A stretch of DNA of 64,000 bases, taken from contig JAJNNX010000005.1 in assembly GCA_023159155.1 (NCBI GenBank), positions 310,001 to 374,000 on the forward strand, read 5' to 3'. Made by a program: the position numbers and the translations under genes. The stretch's first letter is position 1. Each line of letters begins with the position of its first letter. The notes under the pieces are model-generated. The model was not told the DNA's origin, did not search any database, and was given only the letters and a program-made list of their open reading frames with translations. This DNA is from Ustulina deusta. Lineage: Eukaryota; Ascomycota; Sordariomycetes; Xylariales; Xylariaceae. Below are positions 35,508 to 47,478 of the stretch, piece after piece.

Positions 35508-37403
35508 CTATCTACTCTCTTCCTCCCCCCTTGGTCTACCAGCTCGGCCGTTGAGATTAGGTCTACCACGATTAATCATGCTCTCCCTTTCTGGCCCACT
35601 GCGTATTCGAGGGAATGTAGCGAAGGTACCGCCCGCATTTTTAGGCCTCCCAAAGGATGCTGTTTTATTGAAGTTGCCACTACCGTTATTTGCTTGCCTT
35701 TGCGGGGAAGCGGGGCGTTGCGCTCGTAAGCTTAGCGTATTGGGGTTCCGCGGTGATGACGCTATATCTAGGTTGGCGGGCGATGGCTCACCAGATTCCA
35801 TGTCACTGCTATCTCGAAATCTGAAACGATTTCGAGTTGTTTTTGTTAAAAGCGTTGGCGGACGCCAGCCAGGCGTCTCTGTGTCAGAGTTATGCGTTGA
35901 GCGAACGCTCACACGCCGCTCCTCAATGGGTGACACTTTAGCTTTCGGAGGTTGAGTGATGATAGTGTTGATTTGTGAGGGAAACTGCGTGGTTGGTTCA
36001 TTTAACGTGGGAATAGGAGGAATTTCCGAGGACTGATCTTGCGCGGTTATCACAGGTGGGGGAGGTATGGGCTCCGTTGCGGTTTGTTGGACATTCATAG
36101 ACTCCGCCTTGCTCTTTTCGCTCCCAACCCGAATGAGGCGGACGGCGGTTGCACTACTAACAACATTGCTCTTCTGTAGTCGAAAAGCTGTCGGCTGTAT
36201 ACCGTCCAGATCCCTTGCGAATCGCGTCGAGCCTCTATTCTCTGCTTGGTCGCGATAGTCACTCACTGCAGAGCCAATATTCTGTCGTGCATCACGTTGG
36301 GTTTTCTTGGACTGTCTCAAGGGACTCAGACTTGGCAGCCTGAAATCATTCATCGAGGACCTGGTGCTCCCGCCAAAACGTGGGAAACGCGGGCTCACAG
36401 AACCCCGAACAGCAACAGGCTTCTCATACTTTTTCCCATTGCCCGCCAGGGCCTCTTCCCGTGCAGAAGACTTTTTCTTGTGCCTGTATCGCAGCAGAAA
36501 GTAAGAAGAAATTGTGCTCAGAATTGCGGTGCCAACAATTGACACTATGGTAATAATCGCAACATTTGAAGCTGACACAGAATTTGACTGCGTTTGATTC
36601 GCTTCGGAGTTTGTATCGCCCTATAAATTATAAGACCACTGCACATCTTTAAACAGCGAGCGTAATCAACATACCGTCACGCCGCTTGCGCCCCCTTTAG
36701 CTGCCTGAATCTGACTTGCTGCAAATTGGCTTGCAGCGACCCGCGCAGAGCTTATAGCGTTGCTGGCACTGCTCTCCGCACTAGCTTGGTTGGCAGAGAT
36801 ACGGCTACTCATGCTGGCTAACGACTGTGACAACTGATCGCTAGCACGCGCATTGGCCGCAGACACAGCACTTGATGCTGATAACTGTGTTTGGAATAGC
36901 TGTCGGCTGGCTTGGTCAGCAGCCTGACTAGCTGACTGTGCGACTTGATCTGCGGACTGTCGCACAGACTGAGCAGACTGTGACATTTGACTCAAAATCG
37001 AGGAAGCGCTCGATGAGACGGAGGATATAGCTTGAGTAGCGGATTGTGAAATTAATTGGAGTTGAGCCGAAAGTGCCTGAATCTGGCCATCATCCTGCCG
37101 CTTTCGTAGTGATGGTGTTGCTGTTGGTCTAGGCATTCGCAATGCCGGTTGTTCCCTTTCCACCGGATCGTTCGTTGGGTTGTTTACCCTGATTAAGAGC
37201 TTCTCGGCCTCGATTTGCTTCTCGATGGCTCCAAGGGTCACCGCCTCATGTAGTACGAATTCCTTAGATGGCGGGTTCTGGCCAAGGACGGCAGATGCCA
37301 CTTCTTCAATGCTGGGTTTGACTTCATGGCTATAAGTTGAGGCCTTTCTAGTGACCGCCACTATTAAAAGCGAGAGGTAACGCAGGAGCCAGCTCAGCTG
37401 CAT
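35508..37403 (-). CDS. Ser/Ala/Gln-rich single-pass membrane protein, unknown (sensor-like architecture)
   Basis: Two exons on the minus strand (37403-36675, 36620-35508; intron 54 bases, GTATGT donor, TTATAG acceptor) give 613 residues. The N-terminus MQLSWLLRYLSLLIVAVT is signal-peptide-like. A linker to about residue 105 follows. Then comes a repetitive Ser/Ala/Gln segment (about 105-235) made of units such as QSAQSVRQSADQVAQSASQA, predicted helical or coiled-coil by its spacing. One hydrophobic segment VAIITIVSIVGTAILSTISS (about 263-286) is followed by RYRHKKK, a stop-transfer signal. This gives an outside Ser-rich region and a basic, Ser/Pro-rich cytoplasmic tail of about 325 residues. 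The layout resembles fungal cell-wall stress sensors (Wsc/Mid2 type) but I see no WSC cysteines, so the likeness is architectural only. It is also possible that the repeat is a structural rod. Confidence 0.8.
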
Positions 37404-39407
37404 TGCTCATAAATCCATATCCTGTGTGGATAAAGTTTTACCGCCGTCTAGACGCTTGCTCGCGATACAGAAATGAATGGAAGTACGAGAAGGAGCGGGC
37501 AAGGGTGACACGAACAGCGACGTCTAAAGTCATCTGGCAATCAATAGTATAGACATGGTTGTCGACCTCCATCGCTTCCCTCGTTCACTTGGACAGCAGG
37601 TAGCAAAAAGTTAAGGCAGGGGATCATCCATCCACGTTTGACAAGCGGTAGAGCGGGTTTCGAGGCCTAAAATTGGACAGTTTCCAACAGAAGGCAGTAG
37701 CCAGGAACCTGGGGAGCTAGGGTACGCGGCCGGCAGGGTGGTACTGGCGAATGGGCCTGGGTTGGCCATCTGATTTTCTCATTTGACCTGGTATTTCATG
37801 GGGCAGAGAGGTGTGTGATCTACGACCAGAAACACTGTAGCGAAATGCAGCCAGGACAGTGAATAGAGAGGCGACGTACGCCAAGAAGGTGGGGATGAGC
37901 CGCATCGGAGCTACTAGGTCGGTTCGGATAGGATACCGCATCTTCGCGAGATAAGTACCATGTTCTTAGTTGACTAAGATAACAGTAGCGAGATTCACTT
38001 CGTGGTTCATGCCGTTGTAAAACGAAGGGAGACCGGGACTCTGTGGTCTGCTCCTTTAGCTTGAGGCTCGTTTCTAGATCTCCTGATCAGCATGACAAGA
38101 ACTACCTTGCGAGATGGTCTTCAAATTAGGCAAATTATATTGATCACCACGACGTTTCTTTTGGGCCAAACATAGCTGAAGAGAGGTAAATCTCCATCCA
38201 AAAGGAAGAACTATGCAGAGATACATGCCGCAAGTGCCATTTTGGTACGTCTGCAGGTGTTCCATCCTCCAAGAACTTTCGGATAACCACCCGTGGGATC
38301 TAGCATGACTTGAGACGGATGCTAGATAGGAGGTAGAGTTATCACGGTTGCATCCTGTCTTGGGTCCCAAGTAACATGTTAAGCAGAGAAGTGTTAGCTG
38401 AAACAGTCGCCAATCTCCTCAGGACACGGATAGTAAGGCGCCCGGAATGGTACGAAATGACCCATGTAATTGGGGCAGGCATTCTAGCAATACTTCGAAT
38501 GGCATGTCCCTTCAACTGATGTTGGGAGAGAATGGAGAATGCGGTAGTATAGACGAAGAAGGTAAGCGAGCGATTGTTGCTTGCCAATAATCAAGGGGCC
38601 GACACCCCACCCAAGATACCTCAGAATGGTCAGAGAAGATGAACGTGGGGGTGCGATGTGTGACCAATGCCACACTGCTTTAGATTCAATGGTGGGAGGC
38701 AAGGTTCAAGCAATGGAAAGCTTATTCTTGGACCTTTGACTGGCACTGAAGACTAAGTAGGGATAGGCAGATGTGTGTGGCAGTTCTGTTACTTGTTGCT
38801 GTGCTCCTTCTGGTTCATCAAGACAACGGCCTGATAACTTGTAAGTAACGAGGATAATCACATGCACCCGTCATTTTCCACGGGGCAAATTGTGTGGCAA
38901 TTTCTCGGAAATGCATTGAAGAGCTTCTAGGTGCGTTGTGTTTTTGTGATTGTTGTTTGTGGCGGAGACTCAATTGTTGGCATCAAGGTGAGAAGTACAT
39001 AGATAATGGAGTCGTACATACAACGCCAGGTGTACTTTCCGGGACCAGTAGAGCATGGGGCTTGGTGCACGTGCCACATCCCGCATTGAGAAGATTCTCT
39101 CGCTCCCTAAGCTGGTGCCAGGTATCGAACATGAGTGACATCGGTTAAGCTAGGTAGCGATACGACCTGCTATCTAACCAGATACATTTCCACCCACCAC
39201 TCGTCGCGTACCTTACCTACCTGCTATTGATCTGGGCTAATAGTTCGCTGCATGGAATACCACCATTGAGCAACGCACCTCCCCCACGTCGCAGCAGGTA
39301 GCAAGCAGCAACCGGGGCTTCGCTTCTCCGCTCCTTGGATACTTGCTCCATGGCCCATCGGTGCATCTCGAATCCGAAAAATACCCTGACTCCGATCCGA
39401 TGATACT
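37404..39407. other. Divergent intergenic region, Ser-rich membrane protein / LSM1
   Basis: A 2-kb interval with both promoters. Short open frames at 37717-37941 and 38074-38702 (-) and 38894-39148 (+) show nothing recognisable. TACCTACCTGC words occur at about 39215-39225. Confidence 0.55.
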
Positions 39408-40072
39408 ATGGAGCACCTCAGCATCCACGACCCGCCGCCACAGCCAGGCGGCTCTCATGCCGGAGCCGCGATGAACGCCCACGGCCCTCCGCCACCGCCC
39501 CAAGCCCAGCAGCTGCCACCCCAGATGTTCACCACCGCTGCTCAGCTGCTGGACCTTACTGATAGTAAGACTGCCAGCGACGGACCGGCTCTTTTCTATG
39601 GTTGACCGCGACGTCTAGAGAAGCTCCTACTTGTCCTTCGAGACGGTAGGAAATTGATAGGAATTCTCCGAAGCTGGGATCAATTCGGTACGTTGCTATC
39701 GTCTGCCTTCTCTATCTTGACTCTCGAACTCACAAACACGTTCCAACTGTAGCGAACTTAGTCCTTCAGTCCACCATCGAACGCGTATTCGCCACCATTG
39801 CGGATCCCAAAGACCCTCGTGCCAGAGGTCTTTATGCCGATAAGTCACACGGCATCTTCCTCGTTCGAGGCGAGAATGTGTTACTGTTGGGTGAGATCGA
39901 TCTCGACAAGGACGATGATCCACCGGTTGGCTATGAGAAAGCCGAGTTCAGTCTAGTCGAGCGGCTTGCAAATGAACAGAAAGCCGCCGTGAAGGCAAAG
40001 GAGACGAAGAGACTAAAGAAGCTAGCAACATTGGGATTCGAAGGCGAGAACATGGGAGAGATTCTACTATGA
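39408..40072 (+). CDS. LSM1: Sm-like protein Lsm1 (mRNA decapping activator)
   Basis: Lsm1 is the defining subunit of the cytoplasmic Lsm1-7 ring, which binds 3' ends of deadenylated mRNA and promotes decapping in P-bodies. Exons 39408-39564, 39619-39687 and 39753-40072 give 181 residues (yeast 172). A Pro/His/Gln-rich N-terminus is followed by AAQLLDLTDKKLLLVLRDGR (across intron 1). Sm1 motif: KLIGILRSWDQFANLVLQ (across intron 2). Sm2 motif: GIFLVRGENVLLLGEID. The long charged C-terminal extension (EFSLVERLANEQKAAVKAKE) is typical of Lsm1 and separates it from Lsm8. Introns are 54 and 65 bases with GTAAGA/CTAG and GTACGT/GTAG ends. The ATG at 39399 is out of frame. Confidence 0.95.
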
Positions 40073-40745
40073 AAGATCCACCGTTAAAGCGGACCTACAT
40101 CACGGAGATTCGACGCGAAGTCGAAGAAACGGAATTGGCGTCATCGTCACGGCGACAGGCAACCAAAGACGGGTTGTGGTGGAGTTTTAGGCAGAATATT
40201 GTGAAATGCCCCTCCGCCGACAGAATCAACGTCCAGTATTAATATAGCTTAGGCACACAGAAGAACAGGAATGGCCTTGCCCTTCTTAACAAGATAGATA
40301 GTATGCAGTAATTCGCAAACCCCAAGTCCGTAATGTTTGAATTACAAGAGAAAAATAAGAGGGAAAGAATATCCCTACTATTGTAAGTTTTTATTTATTT
40401 TTATTTTTTATCTGGGTTCTATGGCCCTTGATTTTGTATGCGACAGGTGACTATCGCCATTCCGACATCCTGATACCAATTGCTCAAAATATGCTCCCCC
40501 CCTGCCTACTTCCTCACATTAAAACGCCACGATCAAGTTCGCATGTGAGTGCACCAAGGACCAGGTATAATTAGAATGAGCACAGATCGAATGAAACACG
40601 TGCTTGAACAAGAAGTAACTTCGCAGTCGAAGAAGCACTATCATACCGCTACTAGCTTTCATTGGGCCGGGCTTTTAGTACGAAGGGTTTTCTAATAAGG
40701 ACCTTGCCTAGTGGAATCCGGGCCACCCTCAGACTATCTATCACA
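40073..40745. other. Convergent 3'-3' intergenic region
   Basis: This lies between the LSM1 stop and the glycosidase-like gene stop. A T-rich stretch (about 40388-40410) is compatible with poly(A) signals of either gene. No gene seen. Confidence 0.6.
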
Positions 40746-43322
40746 CTACAATCCGGGGACAAATCCTTCAACTTTCGCATTCCAGTCCTGGGGGAAATGT
40801 GGTCCAGGCTCCCCATCCCACCCACCAGCCATCATTGCGACGGCGAGCAAGAACGAGCTAGAGCCCGGGAAATAAGGGGTTGCGACCCTCGATCCTCCTT
40901 CGGGATACCCAGCGTCGTCGAAGGTAAACAGGGGGTCTAAGAGATACGAAACAGCTTGGTCGACGTCTCCCAGACGCAGTGCGTTCACTGCAACAACACG
41001 CCGAATTAGTCATGTCCGATCTGGAGCATAATCTCACCAATTTGTTTCGGAGGCGTGGAAAGGTTAATTTCTATCCAAGATTCCAGCTCGAAGAGAAAAG
41101 GAGGAGCCTCGATGCGCTTTTTAAAAGGGTGGCCAAGAGAGGAAACAGAATAATATAACACCAGAGATTCGTTGACTTCATTTCTTCACTTACTAGCGAG
41201 CATGGGGAAATCCCAACCCCAGCAATCGTCCAACGCCCAGAGCTCGCGGATCTTATCCGCCGTGTTCCGCACGATGGTCATGTTGAGCGGCGGGCCGCTG
41301 CTCGGGGGCGGCAGGAACCCGAAGATGGCCGACATGGCCGGGTGGTCGGTGACGGTCGTCGAGTTGGGCGCCCACATGTCCGGGATGCCTTCGTACAGCG
41401 CGAAGGCGTCCCCCGCGGTTGGCAAGGGCGCCAGCTTGTCGCGGACCTCGGCCCATTTTGAGGGCACGGGGAGACCCTGCCGCCGCTTCCATGAGATGGC
41501 CACGTCGAGCCCGAAGCGCCAGTACGCGAGCTCAAAGGCCGGGTTGACCGTGGCGTTGGGATGTGTGTTTTCCGACGCCGGATACATGGGCGGCCCGAGG
41601 TCGTAGATGGCCGTAGACTCGTTGTAGAACGCGTATGACGCCATGAAATCCGCCGTCGGCGTGAGGATCTCGTCCCATTTCTCGAGCGTGCCCGCGTTGG
41701 GGAACGAGCGGTATTCCGTCTCCGCGAAGTACATCGGATGAGGCTGCTGCCAGATGAGCAGGGAGTTGATTTCGCCGGGCGCCGACCTCCCTGCCAGGTC
41801 TGTCATCTTTCCCCATCGCGCGCCTTCGTAGCCTTGAAGGCGTGCGCGGTCTAGGGAAGAACTTAGAAAATCACTGTACGTATGCGGGAGACTGCGCCAG
41901 AATAAGGGGTATTTGTCCCAGCGCGCGAAGTGAAGCAAGTGCCATAGTATCATTTCCAGCTGCAGAACATCATTAGGGTGGGCAGGTCGAGAGCTTGGGA
42001 TGCTTATTATGCTTACATGAAACTTGCCGTACCAGCCATTGTTCACCAGACCTGAAAGTAACGTTAATTTACGGACTAGATGACCTAGCGGAGATGCCTC
42101 CACGGAGTGATTTTACCTGACTCTGCTACGGTTAGCAAGATTTCCTGAAAAAAAGGAAAAAAAAAAGGAGAGTATGGCTGAAATATACCTTGTGGTGGGA
42201 ATGTAGAGGCCGAGTTCACGGCTGTTAGATATTGAGACAAGATGATCCTTCGTTGCAATTCCGTTGCTTTCGCCGAAGTCGTTGCGGAAAGGTCAACGAA
42301 TGCCCCTGAATTCCAGAAAGTCTCCCACGATTTGCTAGACGCCTTCTTTATTTGGTCCACGTCGGGAATCTGAGGTCTTGTCGTGCCTGGAGAAAATGTC
42401 ACCGCAAGCGCGATGTGCTGCTTCTCCTTTCCCGATGGTTGTAGCACGTAGCGGTGCGTCCCCTCGGCAGGACCAGAAATGCCGGCCTTAGAGTCCCAGT
42501 TGAAGGATACATCGTACGATGTCTCGTCTAAATCGTGCCGTATGGTTGCAGACTGGTTCTGCTGAAGTAAAGTGGTGGTATGACTACTCGCGGCGTTGAA
42601 AACTCCGACAAAAGGTGCGTCGAACTTATTCCGAGTCGGTAGAGGGAAGTCGAAGAAGATCCCCAGAGTCCCTCTGGCGAGTAGTTCCGATTCGACTGAA
42701 ATGCCTACCGAGTCCGAGCTCGCGTCTGCCCAAGTCTCCACGTATACTGCCGTGTCTTTATACTTGAATGAGGATGAGATCTTGCCGGTCCATAAATCCA
42801 ACTCCTGCGTCTTCTCGTGCAAGTCCTCTTCGGTTGTCTCCTCCCCATTGAAAGAAAAGCCGATTCGTGCCAGATTTAACCTTTGGGGGTTTTGTGTCAA
42901 CCAGCTTGAGATATCTCCTTGGGCAGGATTAGGTTGGTTATAATTCACCAGCCGGCCATGGGTCCACCAATCTAAGCCGACAAAGTCTACGTGAATGCAT
43001 CAGTCGGATACGACCAGTGCTTGGGGATGTGAGTTGATATCCCACCTTCAACCGATGTTTGGCCGGGAGTAGTAGGCAAACTGAAATTATGCCAACCCCA
43101 AGTTGACATAGTTGCAAAGGGGCTAAAAGTTTGCAACCCTGTCACATCGACTCCAAAGGCGAAGTTGCCATTGCCGACTTGCAACGGCGTCGTGGCGGAG
43201 CTGACATTACGGCGAGGATTGAAAGCTCGAACCACAACACTTCTGTCGATTTTATGATCAATGGCAGGAACTGCCGGTATACAGAGAGCAAGTATGCTGG
43301 TGCTGAGAGCCGTGAGATGCAT
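40746..43322 (-). CDS. Secreted six-hairpin glycosidase-like protein (six exons)
   Basis: An extracellular (alpha/alpha)6-barrel hydrolase-like protein; the fold class is inferred from recalled fungal relatives and the substrate is unknown. Exons on the minus strand: 43322-43046, 42986-42189, 42122-42117, 42051-42017, 41959-41194 and 40987-40746, giving 707 residues with all phases closed. A signal peptide is clear (MHLTALSTSILALCIPAVPA). Conserved-looking blocks cross the junctions: LPTTPGQTSVEDFVGLDWWT (intron 1), TFPPQ-ES-GLVNNGWYGKFH (introns 2-3), LEMILWHLLHF, DFPMLAMNALRLGDVDQA (intron 5) and TPYFPGSSSFLLAVAMMAGG near the end. Exon 3 is six bases long. The intron before it contains a decoy pyrimidine tract plus CAG that would give a 28-base exon in the wrong frame. 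Exon 5 is GC-rich with several N-glycosylation sequons (NST, NMT, NES). Distinct from the cytosolic GH63-like gene at 2937. Confidence 0.85.
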
Positions 43323-45840
43323 TATCCGGTGCTCGTTTCTGTACAGATCCTAATGGGAATAGTTCGCCCAGTCCGCCGGACGCATACAACACACCTCATG
43401 CAATGAGAGGACTGCTTTCAGAAGAGAGCCCACGCCGATTCTCGTTAACATGGACAATGAGTTTGATAGAACTCCCCGTCCGGAGACTCTGCGCGACACG
43501 GTCATCTCCATCTGTGGGGTTTCTCTGTCTAGTCATGATCGATCTCGGTGATATGTATACCGAAAGCTGGGGAAAAGGGGACGTGCCCGAGATCCTTCAA
43601 TCATAATTCCAGAGTCGTATTTATAACTACCTAGTGTAGTTTTATATGCATAAAAACAAGATTGGGTTGGCCGAGGTATTCAATGTCGTTACTAGGGTTA
43701 AAGACAGAGTTATACCTCGTAATAGATTTCCCCCGCATGTCGAAAGTAATTGGCCGGATGATTGGACTGGGTAGTGTCGGATCAAGTGAACGGAACAAGG
43801 CAATTAGTCTATATATGTATTTACGTACTTTCGCACTCTTAATCCTACGATAGAACGCTTCAGCATACGCAACAGTCATCGAGAGGTTTTCTACCACGTG
43901 TAGGAGGGCCAAAAAGAGCATCCTGGGCGGCTAGATTGCCCGTTTAATGAGAATTATCCTATTGAGATGAGCCAGTTTTGATGTATATCACACTCCTCGC
44001 CTGATCGCGATATCTTGTCATGAGCCAAGACGCATGGTCCCAAGAAACGATCCAGGCAATCTCTGCAATATAAACGAAAGCAGGTGGAGATCGTCGGCCA
44101 GGAATCTCCATTAGTAGATTTCTGATAGTTCATGACCCAAACTCTTGGGAACCGGACGTAACATATATACTTAGTGTAGATATATTATAGCGAATTATAT
44201 CGGATCGGGTGAGCATGAATGGGCGATTCCAACCGCTTTCTGAGGGGGGGAGGCCAGGGGGAGAAGACTCGCAATTTTTTGTTTATATAATACTTTTCCA
44301 AAACATGGTTACTTGCTCAATCGCCTAGGAACTAAAATGTATGTCATCCGCGCGGATGTTCGGCTCTTGACGACTCAATCGAGCGTTTATCATTACGTGT
44401 TATCAACGGGTTAGAGAGAACTTCAAGTGAGTAAATATTAGATTGGCATAGATATTGGTTTGGGTACAATTCCCATAGACCAAGATTTTTCTTACGAGCC
44501 TATGAAGGATTTCTCAACGATGATTTTGGTGCCTCTTGCGGCATGGCCCTAACCTTCCAGCGACATACGGACGTAATAACGGTTTGTGGAACTATATCTC
44601 ACTTTGCTAGGATACATATTCATGGGACTAGTATAGTTGGTTTAATTGCGGTCTACATGTTGACATAGCCTCGTGCGCAGTCTCTCTACGAATAGATCTG
44701 TGAGAAGCTGAGGGATAATAGACCGAAAGGCGTCAACGGAATAGAGCGGAAGCGCTTCGCTAACAGCCGCAGTCGCCTTTTCGTTCGAAAATGCTAGTTT
44801 TCAAGAGTGGGCATAATAAATTAAAGATAAAGGAACCAAGTAGACAAATCGTTTAGCTGGACATGCGGCGAAAATAGTGGTGAGACTTATTTTGGTATAA
44901 CTAGATTGTGTTGAGTTCAAGTATAACCAGCATCATCTAGAAATTTCATACTTGAGTGAGGTGGCCCCTATTTACATTTTTCTGGGCAGGGCTACAGTTC
45001 TGTAGGAATCTCTACATATCTCGGTGCTTACCATATCATATTGTAGGCCATATATTGATTTAAGGAATAAACGTTGGAATACGTTGCACATCTCCTAACG
45101 ACAGCAGTAGCTTAACGTAGGGTTACGATATAACTTTGGAGGCTGAGTATCAATATCGGAATCGTTGTACAGCAAGGTGGACATTGATGCTGTACAATAC
45201 TAATGTGGAAGAGATCGAGTAATTGACCTGAAATCCACCGTGGGGGTATTATATAGGCACTGTACCTCGTACCTGCCTCCACGGCCACTAAAAGAAGCCG
45301 GTTAACACCCAGGTACCTATACGGCTGAGCTTACAGTACATTCCACCCATCAAGCTCTACCAAGAACTGTGGCAAGTTTTCTGGTTATATTTCTGAGGAG
45401 TAAAGAGAGAATCGAAACGTTGAAACTCTCCAAATCAGGTATATTTTCATATGCTAACTGGGGGAATAACCGGGAGAAGCTCTTTCTGGTGGTATTTCGA
45501 AGTTGAAGTTGAATCGAGGCTGGAGTCAGGTGTCCCTGCTGGGTGCTGGGCATTGCACAGGTGGTGCAACAGGCAGGGGAATGTTCCCCGCGCATGATGG
45601 CGGGGTACTCGGCCGCTATCTATGCGAGCAGGGATGTACCTGGTCGATCACTTTGGCCCGTGCTTTACTACATAGCATAGCAACCCGTCGACAATCAAAA
45701 CATCAGCTTCTGGGCGTGGGGAGCGTGAATATAGGTATTCCATATCAATACCCGCTACCACGCCAACTACCTACTTACCTGGGGACAGTCTGCTGCTGCA
45801 CTGATTATCCAGCGACCAACAACCGAATAATTGGGATCTT
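43323..45840. other. Divergent intergenic region, glycosidase-like gene / MOB1
   Basis: A 2.5-kb gap, moderately AT-rich between about 43600 and 45200, without a supported gene. TACCTACTTACCT and TACCTATACGG words occur at 45250-45320 and 45770. The frame at 45503-45844 (+) ends just after the donor of the MOB1 leader intron and is probably part of the MOB1 leader. Confidence 0.5.
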
Positions 45841-45909
45841 GTAAGTACAAACCCGCCATCGTCAACACACAATGAATGCTCTGCTAACCACGCCGCCACG
45901 ATGCCGCAG
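45841..45909 (+). other. Candidate 5'-UTR intron of MOB1
   Basis: GTAAGT at 45841, branch-like GCTAACCAC at about 45882, and CCGCAG ending at 45909 make a good 69-base intron. It lies just upstream of the MOB1 ATG at 45955. It contains two ATGs: 45872 (out of frame) and 45901 (in frame with MOB1, +18 residues). Splicing would remove both. Confidence 0.6.
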
Positions 45910-45954
45910 CCAGCAACCACCCACCAGGGCCCCCTGCGAAGACTCGAGGCTAAG

Positions 45955-46833
45955 ATGACCTCCTTCGTCACGACTGTGTGCGTACTATCCTCCATAAATC
46001 CCTTCTCAAAACCCGTCGAGAAAAAAAAGGCGCGTTACTAACCAACGATGCCTACAGGAACCAGCGCGCGCGCAACCAGTTCCGCTCGCGAACCGGCAAG
46101 GGAGGCAGCACAAGCTACCAGCTACGCCAGTATGCCGAGGCGACACTCGGCGGCGGCAGTCTGCGGAAAGTCGTCAAGCTGCCCGAGGGCGAAGACGAGA
46201 ACGAGTGGCTCGCGGTGAACATGGTGGACTTCTACAACCAAATCAACCTGCTATACGGCGCCATCACCGAGTTCTGCTCGCCGCAGTCGTGTCCCGAGAT
46301 GAAAGCGACGGACGAGTGAGTATTTTTTTTTCTTTTGCAGAAACAAATATTTTCTTTTCCAAATCCGGGCAAAGGACAAGGAAATACTACGAAAAAGACA
46401 TCCCAAAGCGTAGTCTAGCTAGCTAACCATGAAAACCCCTTTCCCCGTCGTCCACAGATTCGAATACCTCTGGCAAGACAACGAGACCTACAAGCGGCCG
46501 ACCAAGATGGCCGCCCCGGACTACATCGAGCAGCTGATGAGCTGGGTGCAAGGGCACATCGACAACGAGACCGTTCTCCCCTCGCGCATCGGCGTCCCCT
46601 TCCCCAAGTCCTTCCCGCAGACCGTGCGTCAGATCTTCAAGCGCATGTATCGCGTCTACGCCCACATCTACTGCCACCACTACCCCGTCATCCGCGAGCT
46701 CGGCCTGGAACCCCACCTCAACACGAGCTTCAAGCAGTACGTCCTCTTCATCGACGAGCACGGCCTCGCCAGCGGCAAGGACTTCTGGGGCCCCCTGGGG
46801 GACCTCGTCGAGAGTATGTTGCGGAGCGATTGA
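45955..46833 (+). CDS. MOB1: MOB1 kinase activator (mitotic exit/septation network)
   Basis: Mob1 binds and activates NDR/LATS-family kinases (Dbf2/Sid2) controlling mitotic exit and septum formation. Exons 45955-45977, 46058-46315 and 46458-46833 give 218 residues. Sequence starts [20 protein letters not shown] across intron 1. The core has [40 protein letters not shown] and the zinc ligands in [10 protein letters not shown] (Cys-x4-Cys) and AHIYCHHY (His pair). The C-terminus reads [20 protein letters not shown] and [17 protein letters not shown]. Intron 1 uses GTGCGT and intron 2 GTGAGT. MOB1 rather than MOB2 is indicated by the C-terminal block and length. An in-frame upstream ATG at 45901 lies inside the candidate leader intron, so I use 45955. 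Confidence 0.94.
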
Positions 46834-47478
46834 GGTAGGGAATTCCTTGGATCAGACTAGATTGCGACTCAAACCGTCGCGGCATGAGACGACGAATGAG
46901 CATAACACATGGATATGCGTATAGATGAACGGTGAGATAACGACAGCGATAACGGCTGTGGGCGTCGTGGATGCCCGGTTATGATGACGTGTTCGAGTAA
47001 TAGGGATATGGCTAGGCGTTTGGATGGGGCTCATTAGTTGCATGTGTTCGGGGTGAACTAGGGTAATAGAGGTTTATAGGCACATATTTCGTGCCGGGGA
47101 TCACATCGAGCCGTTTTCTAAGCAGTGGTATAGCATACCATACGAAAAATCGTGGCAAGACACCCCTATGCATGGTCTGAAAGCTAGCTCTCATTCGCGG
47201 CGTAGATACACATGTATGCATCTCTTGATTTACATCAATTTGAAGGCTAACGGCCTCATCTTTGTATCTGTAGTATACCCTCTCCTGGCCGCCTGAAATC
47301 CTTACAGCACTGATGGAAAGGTCGTTATCCTCGTCGTGTATGCTGACTAAGCCCACTGCCGAGGGGGGGTGGTACAATAATGATTACTCAGTCCCTGGTC
47401 TCTAAAACGCCTGATCACATGCTAAGCCCGTAGAACCTGTACAGTCGCTCCCTGAACAAGGCGCGATTCTTCCGAAAC
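46834..47478. other. Convergent 3'-3' intergenic region
   Basis: This lies between the MOB1 stop and the carrier gene stop. The reverse-strand frame at 47012-47377 has no recognisable content. Nothing else seen. Confidence 0.55.

Noticed and set aside
41172..41816. Plus-strand 144-codon frame and two extra minus-strand frames over glycosidase exon 5
   Set aside because: They are alternative-frame shadows of a GC-rich exon; only the listed frame continues the protein across introns.
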